Origin: Hyphomicrobiales bacterium
GTDB lineage: Bacteria > Pseudomonadota > Alphaproteobacteria > Rhizobiales > Xanthobacteraceae
Length of the DNA stretch: 8,242 nt
Assembly (NCBI GenBank): GCA_016201085.1
Contig: JACQDO010000347.1
Location: 1-8,242, forward strand
Direction: 5' to 3'
A program made the translations under genes and the position numbers. Numbering within the stretch: position 1 is the first letter of the stretch; every line of letters starts with the position of its first letter. A model generated the notes under the pieces. The model was not told where the DNA came from, searched no databases, and saw nothing but the letters and a program-made list of their open reading frames with translations. Shown here piece by piece: positions 5,911-8,242 of this stretch.

Positions 5911-7641
5911 ATGCGCGGAACCATTCCGATCTCCGTCGAGCAGGCCGCGCGCGGCGTCACGCGCTGGGACGCGCTCGCCGTCCTGCTGACGCTGGGCCTG
6001 CTGGTGTTCTTCGCCGAAGCGAGCCGCCATCTGTGGCAGCCGCTGGCGGAATTGCAGCAGGCGCCGCTGTCGCTTTCGCCGGAGCATCTGCCGGAATACG
6101 CCGCGCGCACCACGCTGCGTATGTTCCTGGCCCTGATCCTGTCGCTGGTTTTCACCTTCACTTACGCCACGCTCGCGGCCAAAAGCCGGCGCGCCGAGGT
6201 GCTGCTGGTGCCGCTGCTCGACATCCTGCAGTCGGTGCCGATCCTCGGCTTCATCTCGGTGACGGTGGTGTTCTTCATGTCGTTGGCGCCCGGCCGCGTG
6301 CTGGGTGCGGAATTCGCCGCCATCTTCGCCATCTTCACCAGCCAGGCCTGGAACATGGCGTTCTGCTTCTATCAGTCGCTGCGCACGGTGCCGACCGAGC
6401 TCACGGAAGCCTCGCGCACTTTCCAACTCACGCGCTGGATGCATTTCTGGCGGGTGGAAGCGCCCTTCGCCATGCCGCAGCTGATCTGGAACATGATGAT
6501 GTCCATGTCAGGAAGCTGGTTCTTCGTGGTGGCGTCGGAAGCAATAAGTGTCGGCAATACCACGGTGACGCTGCCCGGCGTCGGCTCCTACATTGCCCTG
6601 GCCATCGAGCAGAAGAATTTATGGGCGGTGAGCTGGGCGATCCTCACCATGCTGGTGGTGATTCTGCTCTACGATCAGCTGCTGTTCCGGCCGCTGGTGG
6701 CCTGGGCAGATCGTTTCCGTTTCGAGCAGCAGGCCGGCGCGGTGCCGCCGCGCTCGTTCGTGCTCGATGTGCTGCGCCGCTCAAAGCTGGTAGCGGCGCT
6801 CAATGCGCCGCTGTCGCGGCTGTGGCGGCGCTCGTTGCATTTGCGTTTCTTCGCCGCGCCGCGGCGCGCACCGGCGGCGATCGACGATAACCGCCGCCAT
6901 TGGGGCGACTGGCTGTGGCTGGCCATTGTCACCACGCTGGCGGCGCTGGCGCTGTGGCGGGTCGAGCGCTTCATCTTCACCGGCGTGTCGCTGCCGGAAG
7001 TCGGCCGCGCGCTGCTGTTCGGCCTGGCCACGCTCGCGCGCGTGCTGGTTCTGATCGCGATCGCCAGCGCCATCTGGGTGCCGGTGGGAATATACGTCGG
7101 CATGCGGCCGCGCGTGGCGCAGACGATCCAGCCGGTGGCGCAGTTCCTGGCGGCGTTTCCCGCCAATGTGCTGTTTCCGCTGGCGGTGTCGGGCATCGTC
7201 GTGTTCAGGCTCGATCCCGACATCTGGCTCAGCCCGCTGATGATCCTGGGGACGCAGTGGTACATTTTGTTCAATGTGATCGCCGGCGCCTCGGCGATCC
7301 CGTCCGAGCTGCGCGACATCGGCGCCAATCTGCAATTGCGCGGCTGGCTGTGGTGGAAAAAGGTCGCGCTGCCGGCGGTGTTTCCCTATTACCTGACCGG
7401 CGCCATCACCGCCTCGGGCGGTTCGTGGAACGCCAGCATCGTCGCCGAGGTGGCGAGCTGGGGCGACACCAAATTGCAGGCGAGCGGGCTCGGCGCCTAT
7501 ATCGCGCAGGCGACCGAAGCGGGCGACCTGCCGCGCATCGTGCTCGGCATCGCGGTGATGAGCCTGTTCGTGGTGGTGATCAACCGGCTGTTCTGGCGGC
7601 CGCTCTATTGGTACGCCGAACGCAAGTTCAAGCTTGGGTAA
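5911..7641 (+). CDS. ABC transporter permease, NitT/TauT type, two fused permease domains
   Basis: This inner-membrane protein should form the whole translocation channel of an importer from one chain, since two BPD-type permease domains are fused. Counting from the ATG at 5911 (576 residues), half 1 has helices near 22-36, 69-89, 96-126, 134-156, 191-212 and 238-260. Its EAA coupling loop is at about 163-189 (ELTEASRTFQLTRW, then EAPFAMP). A basic linker (about 261-331) leads to half 2, with a first helix at 333-349. The second EAA loop is at about 466-492 (ELRDIGANLQLRGW, then VALPAVFP), followed by GSWNASIVAEV. Each half ends in a similar LFRPLVAWADRF or LFWRPLYWYAERKF motif, as expected of an internal duplication. 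The frame could also begin at TTG 5869 (590 residues); neither start has a clear ribosome site, so I chose the ATG. The ATPase gene follows 4 bases after the stop. The substrate is unknown; nitrate, sulfonate, taurine or similar compounds fit the family. Confidence 0.9.
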   Translation: MRGTIPISVEQAARGVTRWDALAVLLTLGLLVFFAEASRHLWQPLAELQQAPLSLSPEHLPEYAARTTLRMFLALILSLVFTFTYATLAAKSRRAEVLLVPLLDILQSVPILGFISVTVVFFMSLAPGRVLGAEFAAIFAIFTSQAWNMAFCFYQSLRTVPTELTEASRTFQLTRWMHFWRVEAPFAMPQLIWNMMMSMSGSWFFVVASEAISVGNTTVTLPGVGSYIALAIEQKNLWAVSWAILTMLVVILLYDQLLFRPLVAWADRFRFEQQAGAVPPRSFVLDVLRRSKLVAALNAPLSRLWRRSLHLRFFAAPRRAPAAIDDNRRHWGDWLWLAIVTTLAALALWRVERFIFTGVSLPEVGRALLFGLATLARVLVLIAIASAIWVPVGIYVGMRPRVAQTIQPVAQFLAAFPANVLFPLAVSGIVVFRLDPDIWLSPLMILGTQWYILFNVIAGASAIPSELRDIGANLQLRGWLWWKKVALPAVFPYYLTGAITASGGSWNASIVAEVASWGDTKLQASGLGAYIAQATEAGDLPRIVLGIAVMSLFVVVINRLFWRPLYWYAERKFKLG

Positions 7642-7645
7642 AGTC

Positions 7646-8242
7646 ATGAGCGACGCATTGCTCCAGATCCTGTCGGTGCGCCAGGCCTTCCCCAAGCCGG
7701 ACGGCGAAGCTTTGCTGGTGCTCGACGACATCAATCTGACGCTGAAGGAAGGCGAGATCGTCGGCCTGCTCGGCCGCTCCGGCTCGGGCAAGTCGACGCT
7801 GCTGCGGCTGATCGCAGGATTAGCGCAGCCGACCGCCGGCAGCGTGATGTATCAGGGCCAGTCCGTGACAGGACCGGCGCCCGGCATCGCCATGGTGTTC
7901 CAGGGCTTCGCGCTGTTTCCCTGGCTCACCGTGCTGGAGAACGTGCAGCTCGGCCTGGAGGCGCTCGGCCTGCCGGAGGCGGACATCCGCCAGCGCGCGC
8001 TCGCCGGCATCGACCTGATCGGGCTCGACGGCTACGAGTCGGCCTATCCGCGCGAATTGTCAGGCGGCATGCGCCAGCGCGTCGGCTTCGCCCGCGCGCT
8101 GGTCGTGCATCCCAATATCCTGCTGATGGACGAGCCATTCTCCGCGCTCGACGTGTTGACCGCCGAAACGCTGCGCACCGACTTCCTCGATCTGTGGAGC
8201 GAGGGCAAGCTGCCGATCAAGGGCGTCATCCTGGTGACGCAC
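7646..8242 (+). CDS. ABC transporter ATP-binding protein, NitT/TauT type, 3' truncated by the window edge
   Basis: This is the ATPase that should power the permease encoded just upstream. The frame stays open for 199 codons to the window end. In order it shows Walker A GRSGSGKST (43-51), the Q-loop VFQGFALFPWLTV (84-96, Q86), signature LSGGMRQR (138-145), Walker B ILLMDEP (158-164, catalytic E163), the D-loop SALD (166-169) and the H-loop VTH, whose H199 is the last codon in the window. FALFPWLTVLENV and LSGGMRQRVGFARAL are typical of nitrate/sulfonate/taurine importers. Start ATG 7646 lies 4 bases after the permease stop, with GGGTAAAG overlapping that stop as a possible ribosome site, so translation is probably coupled. 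From memory, ATPases paired with this fused-permease type often carry an extra C-terminal AAA-associated domain; that part would lie beyond the edge. Confidence 0.93.
   Translation, partial: MSDALLQILSVRQAFPKPDGEALLVLDDINLTLKEGEIVGLLGRSGSGKSTLLRLIAGLAQPTAGSVMYQGQSVTGPAPGIAMVFQGFALFPWLTVLENVQLGLEALGLPEADIRQRALAGIDLIGLDGYESAYPRELSGGMRQRVGFARALVVHPNILLMDEPFSALDVLTAETLRTDFLDLWSEGKLPIKGVILVTH

Noticed and set aside
6033..6890. A plus-strand open frame of 285 codons in a different frame within the permease gene.
   Set aside because: It overlaps the first permease domain, whose helices and EAA loop are clear; the alternative product is rich in A, G, R and H with no motif.
6781..7791. A minus-strand open frame of 336 codons opposite the permease and ATPase genes.
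   Set aside because: It spans the junction of two well-supported plus-strand genes, including the ATPase start and Walker A region, and its product is low-complexity and rich in R, Q, H and P.

Overview
The window looks like chromosomal DNA of a GC-rich alphaproteobacterium, probably from the Rhizobiales or Rhodospirillales. Three things suggest this: the style of the proteins (a leucyl-tRNA synthetase with a zinc-type CxxC pair, a DUF2171 protein, and a fused NitT/TauT-type permease), the GC-rich codon use, and a palindromic intergenic repeat of the kind built on CGTCATGGCCGGGCTTGT. The exact genus cannot be read from the sequence. I see no tRNA, rRNA, CRISPR array, insertion sequence, integrase or phage gene.

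Layout. Positions 1-142 (+) are the last codons of an unidentified gene, possibly a methyltransferase. Positions 154-240 hold a paired-hairpin repeat between that gene and the convergent leuS, which is complete on the minus strand (252-2846). A divergent promoter region (2847-2984) separates leuS from a small DUF2171 gene (2985-3221, +). That gene meets, tail to tail, a membrane-bound diguanylate cyclase on the minus strand (3244-4983). A second divergent region (4984-5087) leads to a YggS/PLPBP-family PLP-binding protein (5088-5771, +). After a 139-base gap comes a transport operon on the plus strand: a two-domain ABC permease (about 5911-7641) and, 4 bases later, its ATPase (from 7646), which runs off the right edge exactly at its H-loop histidine.

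How the genes work together. Most are independent single-gene units: translation (leuS), PLP homeostasis (YggS), c-di-GMP signalling (the GGDEF protein) and a possible stress-linked small protein (DUF2171). Only the ABC permease and ATPase form a clear operon. They should make the membrane and motor parts of an importer of the nitrate/sulfonate/taurine class. No substrate-binding protein lies in the window, so the substrate is unknown.

I did not find a clearly new multi-gene system. The best leads are a repeat whose hairpins show compensatory base-pair changes, a general-stress (EcfG-type) promoter match in front of DUF2171, and a roughly 25-residue insertion next to the inhibitory site of the diguanylate cyclase.
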